64,000 nucleotides of DNA from Spisula solida. Its lineage: Eukaryota > Mollusca > Bivalvia > Venerida > Mactridae. The stretch's first letter is position 1. Each line of letters opens with the position of its first letter. The DNA lies in the NCBI GenBank assembly GCA_947247005.1, contig OX365955.1, forward strand, positions 46,789,822-46,853,821, read 5' to 3'. This document shows positions 48,078 to 58,736 of the stretch, piece by piece. A model generated the notes under the pieces. It was given only the letters and a program-made list of their open reading frames with translations. It had not been told where the DNA came from and did not search any database. Position numbers and translations under genes: made by a program.

Positions 48078-48275
48078 GAGGTGTATATTTAAGAAATAGT
48101 TCACATCACTGAGGGCCCTATGGCATTATATAGACTGGCTAGTCAGCCCAAGTTGTGTATATGGACCGAAGCGAAGCTGAGGTCCATATACACAACGCGG
48201 GCTGACTAGACAGTCCATATAATGTCATTGGGCCCGAAGTGATGTGAACTATTTCTTATATTATACCGAACATTT
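48078..48275. repeat. Long hairpin of about 190 bp
   Basis: Arms 'aagaaatagttcacatcact', 'gagggccc', 'ggctagtcagccc' and 'ttgtgtatatggacc' with inverted partners, closing on 'gaagcgaagctga' at about 48168. Only scattered mismatches. No coding capacity. Confidence 0.88.
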
Positions 48276-48892
48276 AATATCGATATTATAGGCCTACTTT
48301 TGTAACTAGATCTAGATACTTATAAGAAAACATTACATACATTTGGGTTTAACTTGTTTATGTGCTAAAGAACTACATATCATTCTAGGGAGACCTTACA
48401 TCTATTTTAGTCTGTTTGCATATCCACCGAAATAACCCAGAAATGTAAAAACCCGTGTTGCTATAATAAATCTATAGACAACTTTTAAGTTGTTTCAAGT
48501 ATAAATCTCCATCCCTGGAATTTCGACTTTTTGTTCATTTTTATGCAAACTAATGCGTCTTTAGAGCTTATATTGAACTTTGTATCATAAACGCACATGA
48601 GTTGATCCATGCAATTACTGTCCGCAGGACCTAAATCTAATTTAAACAAAAAAACGTTACGAAAAGAAAAGTTCGCGCAACGTCACGCTCTATGGTAGCG
48701 TCACAGTATCCATGACGTCATGCAATAAACAAGACGTTTATTTCAGCTGCCGGTCAATATTATTTTGCCGGTCAATATTTTTTATAATATTGACCGGCTG
48801 ATGTATTTGGAACATGCAAGTCAGTCAGTCTATCGCTGGATATATGGACCGATTAGAATAACAAAGAAACAGTTGAATAAAATTTGGGTGAG
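48276..48892. other. No gene; small palindrome at about 48750
   Basis: AT-rich. 'gccggtcaatatt' occurs twice (about 48750 and 48769) and again inverted ('aatattgaccggc', 48787), forming a small stem. Nothing else supported. Confidence 0.5.
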
Positions 48893-49855
48893 GTATAATA
48901 TATAGAGGATCTTACATGAGTGTCTTTCTATATTGAATTTATTAAACGAGTTGGATAAAATGATAAAATGCGAGGCTCTGCCGAGCATTTTATCACTTTT
49001 ATTCAACGAGTTTAATAAATTTAATATGGAATGACACGAATGTAAGATTCTTTTTATCACATAAACTAAATACACAGTAAAAGTTTGTCAAGAATGCACA
49101 CACTTCCCCTTTAGCAAATAAACTCCATAGGAGTAAAGCGGTTCATTGAAAGAGCTAAGAAAATAGTGCAACAATGTATACACCAATATGTTAATTTTTC
49201 TGCATTTGAAAATAATATTTTTAGGGTATCTAAAATCCTGCAGATGTAAAACTACGCTTAACAAAATAAATAATTAAATCTAGGACCACATCAACACAAC
49301 GTATTCTGTTCTGTTCCGTGTTCCGTTCCGGGTTTTAATAACAACCAAGGACAGGGGAAGTAACTAGGTTTTCCGCGTGAATTTATTCGCGATACGTCTG
49401 AATAGCCGAAAATAACTGATTGTACACGATGCAAGTACTTGGTAAGCAAGGAAAATCGTCTTTAATACTCAAAATTAACGGAATATATACAATGAAATCA
49501 ACATCCGATGCCGTGTGTTTGTGTAGATAAAAGATATTTGGTATGTTCATTTCGTCCCGATCTTATTCGTACCCACGTTTAACGGACCTACCGTCATGTT
49601 TACTTACAGTTATAACTCTTAAGTTCTTGTACATCTGTTATTGTGTGATTATAACATGCCCTAGAGTGCTCATAATCGGATATAAATTTATTCTATTCTA
49701 AAAATGTATTCTTTTACTTTTTTGACAACGTGTATGAATACATGAATAAAGTGACTCGCCCTTGTATATACTTCATTTGCATGTTTATTACACGTGTGTA
49801 TTATGACTTTTATGTAATGGGTTTATTAAACTCCCAGAGCCTATTTTATGTGATA
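48893..49855. mobile_element. 0.95-kb non-autonomous element, copy 2
   Basis: Same sequence as 39501-40453 from 'tataatatatagaggatctt' to 'gcctattttatgtgata', with a few base changes and small indels (for example 'tccgtgttccgttccggg' against 'ttccgttccggg'). The strong similarity means recent duplication or transposition. No coding capacity. Confidence 0.82.
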
Positions 49856-50209
49856 AATTTTAATATACATCTCCCGAAACCGAGGCTGAGTTGGATATAA
49901 CTTTTTTATGACGTGACGTCATTTCCTGCGACATAACGTTCCAAACAAGGTAACGTTATTCCCGTATTATTTGGCCTACAGCTGCTTATACGTATTTATA
50001 GGCTCTAACCTAGCCATTAATGATAAATGTCGTTAATAAATACGTGAATACTCTCTCATACATATACATAAGAAGAGAATTGTTAGCTAGATCAACTGAA
50101 GAGTCGTCTTTTGTTTCTATTACATACACTTTCCTTAAGAGAGACTGAAGTTGTTATACTTTAAAAAGAGTCAATATGTTTTATTTCCTTGACTTATGGC
50201 ATGGTATAC
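49856..50209. other. No gene recognised
   Basis: AT-rich spacer between the element copy and the next hairpin. Nothing could be supported. Confidence 0.4.
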
Positions 50210-50360
50210 AATGTAACAGTTGTCGACTTATGTTTCGATGAATATGATGTTTAGTTGACCTTCAAAAAGTGATATTGACCGATGACTTCGTCAACGGTCA
50301 ATATCACTTTTTTCAGGTCAACAAAACATCATATTCACCTCAACATAAGTCAATAACAGT
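50210..50360. repeat. Long hairpin of about 140 bp
   Basis: Arms 'gacttatgtttcgatgaata', 'tgatgttt', 'ttgacct' and 'aaaagtgatattgaccg' with inverted partners, closing on 'atgacttcgtcaa' at about 50284. Same plan as the hairpins at 18046 and 48078. Confidence 0.85.
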
Positions 50361-50979
50361 ATAATATATAAGACCAAAATTATATATTCCATTTTTGGTC
50401 TCTTGACCACACCGTACATCCGGCTGTGTGTAAGGCAGTTCTGTATGTCGAAGGCAGAGACACACGCGTTTTGTTGCACTAGAGTGGGGTAAGTATTTGT
50501 TATTTTATAAGTGTTTTGCGTTGCTTGTGAGAGTGATCACTTACATATATCGTTGACGCGATGAATGAACAATAAGTATATACAATTTATGTGCCCACAA
50601 ATGCCATATTAATCGAGTGAACAGGTTTTAGGTATGCAATGTTCGCCAAAAGTTCGAAATTTCGCCTTTGACATTGTATGTTGGCTTAATTCGTGGTTTG
50701 GAACAATTCTAAAACACTGAATACAAACGTCAATCCTTCCTCAATATATCTGTCGTTTCCGTTTTGGAAAATGTACATTTTCTGTGAGGATACAGAGGTT
50801 TAAATTGAACGAGGTACAAAAAAAGCTAACGAAATAGGCAGTTTTTCGAATGATTACAACTAAGGCAGAGCGTTAAATATTAATGCTAACGCAGAGGCAG
50901 AGATAAGAGAACTTATGCTAACGACAAAGGCAGAAATTCTAATTACTTGACAGGGTCATGAAACCTTTTGTACGATATG

Positions 50980-51750
50980 TACGAGGGGTGATCAACAAAT
51001 ACGCGGAAAATGCTCTGAAATCTTTGTTACGTGACCAATATTGAAGAAAATCGGTCTGATAATTGATTGGCATATTACGAATACCTAACTATAAAAAACA
51101 TTAAACTCAATGAAATATTTGGTCGCAAAACATAGAAACCATAACGTCACTATGGCTACACCGGCCCAACGTCATCGCGACGTCGTTACATATTACAGTA
51201 TACATACTCATTCGTTGCACAATTTATACTGTATAACGCACTGAATAATTCTAAAAAAATAGCTGAACAACCAAATACACTTCATAGGCCTGTCAACCGA
51301 AAATCAATATTTTTCCTTTGCAGCTTGTATGTAAATTATAAGAATTAGCTGCTGGAAAACATTAATATTGATGACGTAATTTGACGTTATTGACGTTTTA
51401 TAGCCCATTCGCATATCGGCATTGCAAGATCATGATTTCACATGGCTATGTATGATAGAATATGCAAAAGAGACACCTGTTTTATGTGCTATTACATATG
51501 TGTTGCATTTTGCAATATTATCATTGGTATTTTATGACATTTCATTCGCTCCACGACTTTTTGTCGCCGATTTCTGTAAATGTTATATCATTGCATATTC
51601 ATAACCCACCCTTTAGAAAATTATAATATTACAAATGCACGAATGATACGTCTTTGTTTGCTACGTGCAACGTTGGAAAATATGAAAATTTGGGCCGCAT
51701 GACGTCGAGTGACGTTTCCATAGGAAACCGCGTTTGTTCCGTCTTCGGTC
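50980..51750. mobile_element. Possible mariner-like MITE nested in the left arm
   Basis: About 770 bp present in the left arm but absent from the right arm. Its edges are 'gaggggtgatcaacaaatac' and 'gcgg' at the left, and 'ccgcgtttgttccgtcttcg' at the right, which are loosely inverted. The left edge resembles mariner-type ends (GAGGGTGATCAA...). No transposase open frame. Confidence 0.55.
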
Positions 51751-52261
51751 AATTATAAATACAACCCAGATTTATGGGAGGCTGTATTCCAAAGTCCATT
51801 TCACCAAGAATCACGAGTGTTTAGTGGTTATTTTCGTCCAGTTGATTAACGGAATATATATTTCATACCTGGTGATCGCTGACGCTGGCAATTATGGATT
51901 GTGAGTGGGCCTTTATGCCTTTAATGACGAACTGGGGTTAACATTCGAGTACATGGCTGTTTGGGGGGGGGGGGGGCATTAAGCGCTCCATGCATTGTCA
52001 TGAAGTTTAGAATTCTATAGATTATGTCAGTACGAAATGCAGCAATTCAAATTACTTGACAGGTAACTTATTAAATGCACTGTTTTGTTTGTACAAAAAT
52101 GTATGTTATCTGTATGTTTCAAATTTGTTTGACTATTTTTCGTGAATAACTCACACGAAGAACATGAGACATACTGGCGTAAACATCATAATGCCAATAC
52201 ATTGCTATACTTGTGCAGTCAAACATGATCTTGGTATTAATCTTCTAAGCAATCAAGTCTA

Positions 52262-52735
52262 AACAACGATGATGAAAAGTCGATAATACGATAGTGAATA
52301 GTCGATAGTACGAAACAACGATAGTACGATAGTGAAAAGTCGAAACTACGATGTTGAAAAGTCGAAAGTACGATAATGAAAACTCAAAACAACGACAGTA
52401 CGATAGTGAAAAGTCGATATTATTTCGAGTTTTTACTATCGTAGTATCGACTTTTCATCATCGTACTATCGTTGTTTCGTACTATCAACTTTTCACTATC
52501 GTACTTTTGACTTTTCATCATCGTAGTTTCGACTTTTCACTATCAAACTTTCGACTTTTCATCATCGTTGTTTCGACTTTTCACTATCGTACTTTGGACT
52601 TTTCATCATCGTAGTTTCGACTTTTCACTAGCGTACTTTCGACTTTTCATCATTGTAGTTTCGACTTTTCACTATCGTACTTTCGACTTTTCATCATTGT
52701 AGTTTCGACTTTTCACTATCTTAGTATCGCCTTCC
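52262..52735. repeat. 44-bp tandem repeat with an internal strand switch
   Basis: From 52262 to about 52425 units read 'gatagtgaaaagtcgaaa'. From about 52430 on they read as the complement, 'tcgacttttcactatcgtac' and 'tttcgacttttcatcatcg', with a period of 43-44 bases. The strand switch makes the array a large palindrome. An 87-codon open frame here is repeat read-through. Confidence 0.85.
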
Positions 52736-53147
52736 TGTTGAACATGCGCATTCCCTCGTTAACAACAAATGTGTCATAGCTAGATTCCTCATTTAGTAGT
52801 CATGTGACCACACTGTTACGTCATGATAACAGAAGTGGTAATTGCTTTGTAAATACAAAGAAATACTGGAAATAGATTTTAATTATTTATTGGGATATCC
52901 AACTGTCCTATAGATTTAGAAATAGGAAGTAGCTTCGTAGTATATATGCTGCAATTGATGGAACTATTTTGCATGACGGTTTACATCCGTGTCGGTAGTT
53001 ATGCAATACTGGCTGACCGGTTTACTATTGCAAAGGTGGCGCCGCCTAGTGGCGGCGTAGGAAGAAAAGTAGTTTCATCAACTAAAGTATAGTCGATTGT
53101 AGAAACGTGTGTTTATAACTATAGTTGTTCGATTATCGAACAACTAA

Positions 53148-53710
53148 TAACAAGAGGGCCCAAAGGGCCCTAGGTCGCTCACCTGTTATAGCAGTACATG
53201 CAAGACCTGTGATTTGACCTAGTGACCTAGTTCTTGGCCCCATATGACGCAATATCGCACTTGACCTAGATTTTGTTGAGATGATCACTCTGACCAAGTT
53301 TCATAAGGATTAGGCTAAAATTGTGACCTCTAGTGACTATACAAGGTTTTTCTATGATTTGACCTTGTGACCTAGTTTTTGACCCCGGATAACCTTATAT
53401 CTAACTTGACCTAGATTTTGTTGTGATGATCATTGTGACCAAGTTTCGTAAAGATTAGGTCAAAATTGTGACCTCTAGTGACTACACAAGGTTTTTCTAT
53501 GATTTGACCTTGTGACCTAGTTTTTGACCCCGGATGACCCAATATCGAACTTGACCTAGATTTTGTTGTGATGATCATTGTGACCAAGTTTCATAAAGAT
53601 TAAGTCAAAATTGTGACCTCTAGTGTCTACACAAGCAAATTGTTGACGGACGGACTGACGACGGACGACGGACGAAGAGTGATCACAAAAGCTCACTCTG
53701 TCACTTTGTG
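53148..53710. repeat. Dispersed repeat (GCTCACCTGT family), full copy 2
   Basis: 'ataacaagagggcccaaagg' start, 'ctaggtcgctcacctgt', internal 'tgacctagtttttgacccc' units, and '(acgg)n' then 'gaagagtgatcacaaaagct' end, as at 36023. Three internal units instead of about six. Confidence 0.88.
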
Positions 53711-53974
53711 AAACGTAAAAACGTATCTATATAACAAAAAGCAGTTAGAGTGCCACGTAAAAAAAGTCAGTGTCGATGCCTTACAGTTCATGTAAACTGT
53801 TGACTAACAAGTGCTGAATTTATACCTTATTGTCGATAGAATACTACAAAAACCATTCGTTTCTAAACTCTATGACAATGCCTGAAGAGCTTTCGTCCCC
53901 AACAAAGCCATGCACTCGTCATTAACAGGCATAAAGGGCCACTCACAATCGATAATTTCAAATTTCAGCGATCA

Positions 53975-54462
53975 CCAGGGTACTGTTTTACTAACATTGC
54001 GTAAATGTCGCGTAAGTTTACGCAAATATTTGTCACTTACGCAAATCCTTAAGTGTGTTTTACTAAATGATCGCAAGTTGTTGCATACATTTACGTAAAA
54101 ATATTGAATATTGAACGTAGACCGGGCCACAATATTACCAATATAACGGGAACCAGAGTGAATAAATATACATAAAAGTTCGATAAGTTTTGATGATTAA
54201 ACAGGTTTATATTACTAATCACGGTCTATAACAACAAGTGACGGTCGAAAATCAACAGTGCGTGGCAAAAACTCCTCACTACGTTCATATTTGCTATTTA
54301 CGCTTACTCCGACCTTGCGTAGAATTACGCCAATACTTACGACAAAACATGAGAAAAAAATCTTAGTAAAACGCATTTGCGCAAATATTATCGACGTACG
54401 CAATATTTACGGAAAACTTAGAGTTACGCTAGCGTAAATGCTTTGATAAAACAGTACCCTGG
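53975..54462. mobile_element. 488-bp MITE with TTACGC-rich subterminal repeats, nested in the right arm
   Basis: Perfect 16-bp ends 'ccagggtactgtttta' and 'taaaacagtaccctgg'. Inside each end, 'gcgtaa' or 'ttacgc' words recur about ten times ('gcgtaaatgtcgcgtaagtt', 'tacgctagcgtaaatgc'). The left arm of the host element has the uninterrupted sequence ('catacctggtgatcgctg', 51863), which proves insertion. No coding capacity; superfamily not assigned. Confidence 0.85.
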
Positions 54463-55152
54463 TATGTAATATATTCCTTGACGAAAATAACCACTAAACA
54501 CTCGTCATTCTTGGTGAAATAGACGGTGGAATACAACCTTACATGAATATGGGTTATATTTAAAACATACAATTCGTACAAAGGGGTTTTATGGCCCTGT
54601 CAAGTAATTAGAATTTCTGCCTGAAGTCGTTAGCTTAAGTCTCTTATCTCTGCCTCTGCGTTAGCATTAATATTTAACGCTCTGTCTTTGTCGTTATTAT
54701 TCGAAAAACAGAACTGCCTATTTCGTTAGCATTTTTTGTACCTCTTTCAATTTAAACCTCTGTATCTTCACAGAAAATGTACATTTTTCAAAACAGAAAC
54801 GACAGATACATTGAGGAGAATTGTAAATTGTATTCAACGTTTTAGAATTGTTCCAAACCACCAATTAAGTTGGGAATTCAATGTCAAAGGCGAAAGTTTT
54901 GAACTTCTGGCAAACATCGCATACCTACAACCAGTTTACTCGATTAATATGGCATTTGTGGGCACATAAATTGTTTATACTTATTGTTCATTCATCGCGT
55001 CAACGATATATGTAAGTGATCACTCTCACAAGCAACGCAAAACACATATAAAATAACAAATACTTACCCCACTCAAGTAGCGCAAAACGCGTGTTTTTCT
55101 GCCTTCGACATACAGAACTGCCTTACGCACAGCGGGTTGTACGGTGTGTTGA

Positions 55153-55748
55153 CCTTGTATAACAATGTGTACCTATATTAAAAAATATTTTATTATTTAG
55201 ATCACATACATCAAATACAAAATGTCATATTTGAACACCACCACCAATTTACCAATTTCAATGTAATTATAAAAATAATTCATACTCACTTCAAACAGGG
55301 CTGATTACTCGGAAAACGAGTTCCGAGACCTAGTGTTTTTACATCATATTTTGTGTCAGAATAGATTTCTCTACTTCCTTGCAAAAATTGAACAAAATCT
55401 AAGGGAGTATAAATCCGAACCGCTCCAACATCCTTAACTATGCTATAACACACTGTGCCTTACTGTATTTTAATTGCAATTGTGAATACAAATAATGAAA
55501 AATTATTTATATATCAAATTCTATTTATTTAAAAGAAAATAAACCTATAGTATATGGTATAGGTTTAATATCGTTCCCGGCTTTTCTACGTTTAAATGAT
55601 TTAATGATCAAGACGCCGGTAACCAACTAATACCTGAACGCTTATATAAACCGAAAATCTCGTGCGTCTATTCTTCTCCACATTTTTGTTCGATGAGCCA
55701 AACCATTTGTTGTCGAACCAGTTTTACAAGCTATGCCACGTAGAGCTA
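55153..55748. other. No gene recognised
   Basis: AT-rich spacer. Nothing could be supported. Confidence 0.4.
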
Positions 55749-57520
55749 TTAATAGACATTTTATACTCGCGCTGGAAGCGAATAGCGAGGCGCGGAGAGC
55801 GAACTAAATATCCGGGGGTCTTATCAAAACAATATCGTCACAATATGTGTATAATGGTCATCTGCAAAAACACCTCACTCAATCACGCAGTCATACACAA
55901 CCAGATTGTTCTACTATACTGAGTTTCAAAAGTTTAGCGCCGTTTTGGGGTAACTGTGCTTTTTTATATGTATATAAAACCTGAATTTTGAATGATCATA
56001 TAATTATTTGTTTATGCTATAAAAATCTATTAACATAATAAAAGTTTCAAATACAATTTCAGGTTTCACTAAAACATCTTATTATATTTTAAATGTTCGA
56101 CAAATTCGCATTTGTTAATGAGCGCAAAGTTTGTAATGTACTATAAAAAAATAAACTTATATCACTTGAATAAACAATACCACTGGCAAAATGCTGTACG
56201 TAACCTGATCACATTTGATGTGTGTTGACGCTTACAATAACATAATAAAATTCAAAATCAAACATTATAATCATTATATATCTTTAGGACTCCATACATG
56301 TCTAGCAATAATATAATTATGCGTCATAGAAGAGGCTTGGAATATGACCACATAGAATTTGCGGTTTTGTATGACTTTACATCAGACGAGGTTGCAGAGT
56401 ACCATTATGAAATTCAAGTTATTTAATTTGGCAAAATAAAAAATAAAATGTACTTATTTCTGAGTAAGAACTAATCTTAGATTTTAACACATGTAGGAAC
56501 TCCCCTTATGTTGCAACCTGAACGGTAGCGCTACAATGAACGTCTAGAAATATACATGGAAATATAAGTCTAAAATTGTAGCCATTCTGCAGACTTATAT
56601 TCTTTCCTTCGCATGCACATCTACATTTCCAGGTTGTTAATATATAAAAAATTGAAAGACATCCTGTCGCTAAAATTGTAGGATTTGCGTCCTGAAGATC
56701 TGTCACAATATATTATATACTCGTATATTGTGTATAAAATAACAATGATAATAAGAAATTAAGTAAAGTTACCGATTTTCAAGGGCTGCTTTCAGCAGAA
56801 TAGCCAATCAGCCAACCTTTGACATTTTAGATTCCCTTGGTTATTGGGCTACCTAAGTAAACCTGCGCTCGAGTCTCTCTCCTGGTGGGTGTGCAGTCAA
56901 CGTCGATCTGTGGCGCTAAGGAGTATCGAACATGTACAGATACCACCCTGACACAGGAAACATTTCACACCTTAGTCGAGTAGAGCATAAGGGTCATACT
57001 TGCTCAGAGCAAATAAGCAGTGGAACAGACGGGGTCGACTCCGGGACTTCGATTTTGAAGCGCGCGTCCTACCTCTAGGTCACCGCTCCCCATGATAATG
57101 TTAGTCGAAATTGTCACAATGTGCAATTTCTTTCCTTCCTGTATATTGAGGTTGTGTATCTGTGAATATTGTAATGAACTCCTGCTATTGTTGCATCAAC
57201 AACGAACAAACGCACGGACGGACAAGATAAGCTTAATGCAGTTCACCATTTCAGCTGTACATACATAATAGCAATATACACATACAGACAGAAAAACAGA
57301 CAGACGGACGGACGGATTCCAGTATACACCTTACAAGTATCCCTTAATAAACTATAGGGGATGTATGTATACGTAATCACTGACATCCCTTTATGATCCG
57401 CGCTTGGCAGACGACATTGTTTGTAAATCGATCACAGCAATGTTGAGAAGACCCACATATTTTTGTTCGCTATTCGCCCCTCGTTATTCGCGTCGAGGGC
57501 GAGTATAAAATGTCTAATAA
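55749..57520. repeat. Inverted pair of about 75 bp, 1.7 kb apart
   Basis: 'aatagacattttatactcgc' and 'gaatagcgagg' (55751-55820) are inverted as 'cctcgttattcg' and 'gcgagtataaaatgtctaat' (57478-57518). The right member touches the start of the Ngaro-like gag frame. The intervening DNA has no gene I recognise; it carries a SINE-like unit near 57040 and an (acgg)n stretch near 57305. Confidence 0.65.
56990..57095 (-). repeat. tRNA-derived SINE head
   Basis: On the minus strand, 'gcggtgacctagaggtagg' resembles an A box and 'ggagtcgaccccg' a B box, with 'cgcgcttcaaaatcgaag' between in the place of the anticodon arm. No acceptor-stem pairing, so not a functional tRNA. Confidence 0.5.
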
Positions 57521-58736
57521 CCGAGTGATGGTGAGAGGAGACAGGCGAGAGCCAACGTTGCTGCCGAGCCAGAACCAACTAGGGTCGTACGTCCTAGACA
57601 GGCGAGAGGCAATGTTGCTGTAGTCGAGAGGCGAGCGGAGCCAGAACCAGCTAGGGTCATACGTCCCAGACAGGCGAGAGAAGTCAGACGACGCGGGCGG
57701 CGTGCGGCAGTAGAACCAGCCCAGAGACAAGACGAGCCTTTGGACGCTGAGGAGGGGGAAATTCCTCCACACCATCAGGACGCTGACAGGGGCCAAAAAC
57801 GCAACGCCGACGTACTTAACGACGATAATGGAAATGTACTACTCCAGCCAGATGCTGGTAAGCAAAATTTGATTGACTTTACACATATTTTGCCTGATTC
57901 TGTTGCTAACGACCCTAATGCTAATTGCTTTGTTGATAATGTTTGCGTAGGAGCTGATATGGCTCAGGGAATTGGAACCCAACCATTAGAAAGCTGTACC
58001 ATGTTAATGAATCATCCTAGGCGTCTAGCTAACAACGACTTGGCTTCCCATATACCATCCTCTAATAAACAGCAGATATGTAAAGGGGAATATGTTAATT
58101 TAGCATTGCTACTGAAAGGGGCTGTAGAATTATCAGAATATGCTAACGGCTCTCTTCTAAGAGTAAATTTCAATGGCCATATTGAATCTGTCAAGAAAGA
58201 ATGCAAGGAAAAGATTACGTCAATAGAGAGATGGACAGATGCTTTTATAATATTTGCCACTATTTATTTGTCCAACCACTCTGGTAAGGTATATGAGCTT
58301 TTACACTACATGTACCTGATTAGAGAATGTGCATCCCGCCAGGGCGGATATGCTTGGCGAACATATGATGAACAGTTTAGACTACGTCAAGCTCTATGTC
58401 CCTCATCTTGGTCGCATATCAACAACGACCTTTGGTGGAGATGTGTACAAGTTAAAGATACTACCGGTACTAGTACATGTATGTACAATAAGAATCAGAA
58501 TAAACCAAACTTGTATACATGCCTAGACTTTAACAGGGGTTTCTGTAAATGGAGAAACTGTAAATTCTCACATGCATGCTCTTGAGTGTGGCGGAACTCA
58601 TGCTTCAGTAAATTGTGGCAACAAGACGGGTTCATCAGCGGGCCAAACCCCTACTGTCCCCTATGATCATACTTTTCGAGGCCACAATAACTCTAGGTCA
58701 TTCAGTGCACGAGGCAGGGGCCGTCCAACAAACTAA
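57521..58736 (+). pseudogene. Ngaro-like gag, one frameshift
   Basis: The frame is open from just after a TAA at about 57518, without a convincing ATG, through an Arg/Pro-rich lead made of two similar units ('AEPEPARVIRPRQAR' type, from a roughly 80-base duplication). The globular part follows. Near 58500-58580 there is a C-x7-C-x4-C-x3-H zinc finger ('YTCLDFNRGFCKWRNC'). A TGA at 58583 ends this frame. A one-base shift continues with 'CGGTHASVNCGNKTG', completing a second zinc motif, to a stop at 58736. RT begins in an overlapping frame. Confidence 0.75.

Larger units (their letters stand above)
50400..55152. mobile_element. 4.75-kb element with very long inverted arms
   Basis: The left arm (50400-52050) and right arm (53830-55152) are reverse complements with moderate divergence. 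Shared phrases, in left-arm orientation, include 'taaggcagttctgtatgtcg', 'gagagtgatcacttacatat', 'aattctaattacttgacagg', 'gagtgtttagtggttatttt' and 'atggattgtgagtgggcctt'. Net arm length is about 0.9 kb once an insertion in each arm is discounted. The interior holds a 44-bp repeat (52262-52735) and an AGGTCA-type repeat (53148-53710). No transposase seen. Foldback element or old inverted duplication. Confidence 0.78.

Noticed and set aside
57470..57796. 108-codon minus-strand frame
   Set aside because: Shadow of the Arg/Pro-rich lead of the Ngaro-like gag on the plus strand.
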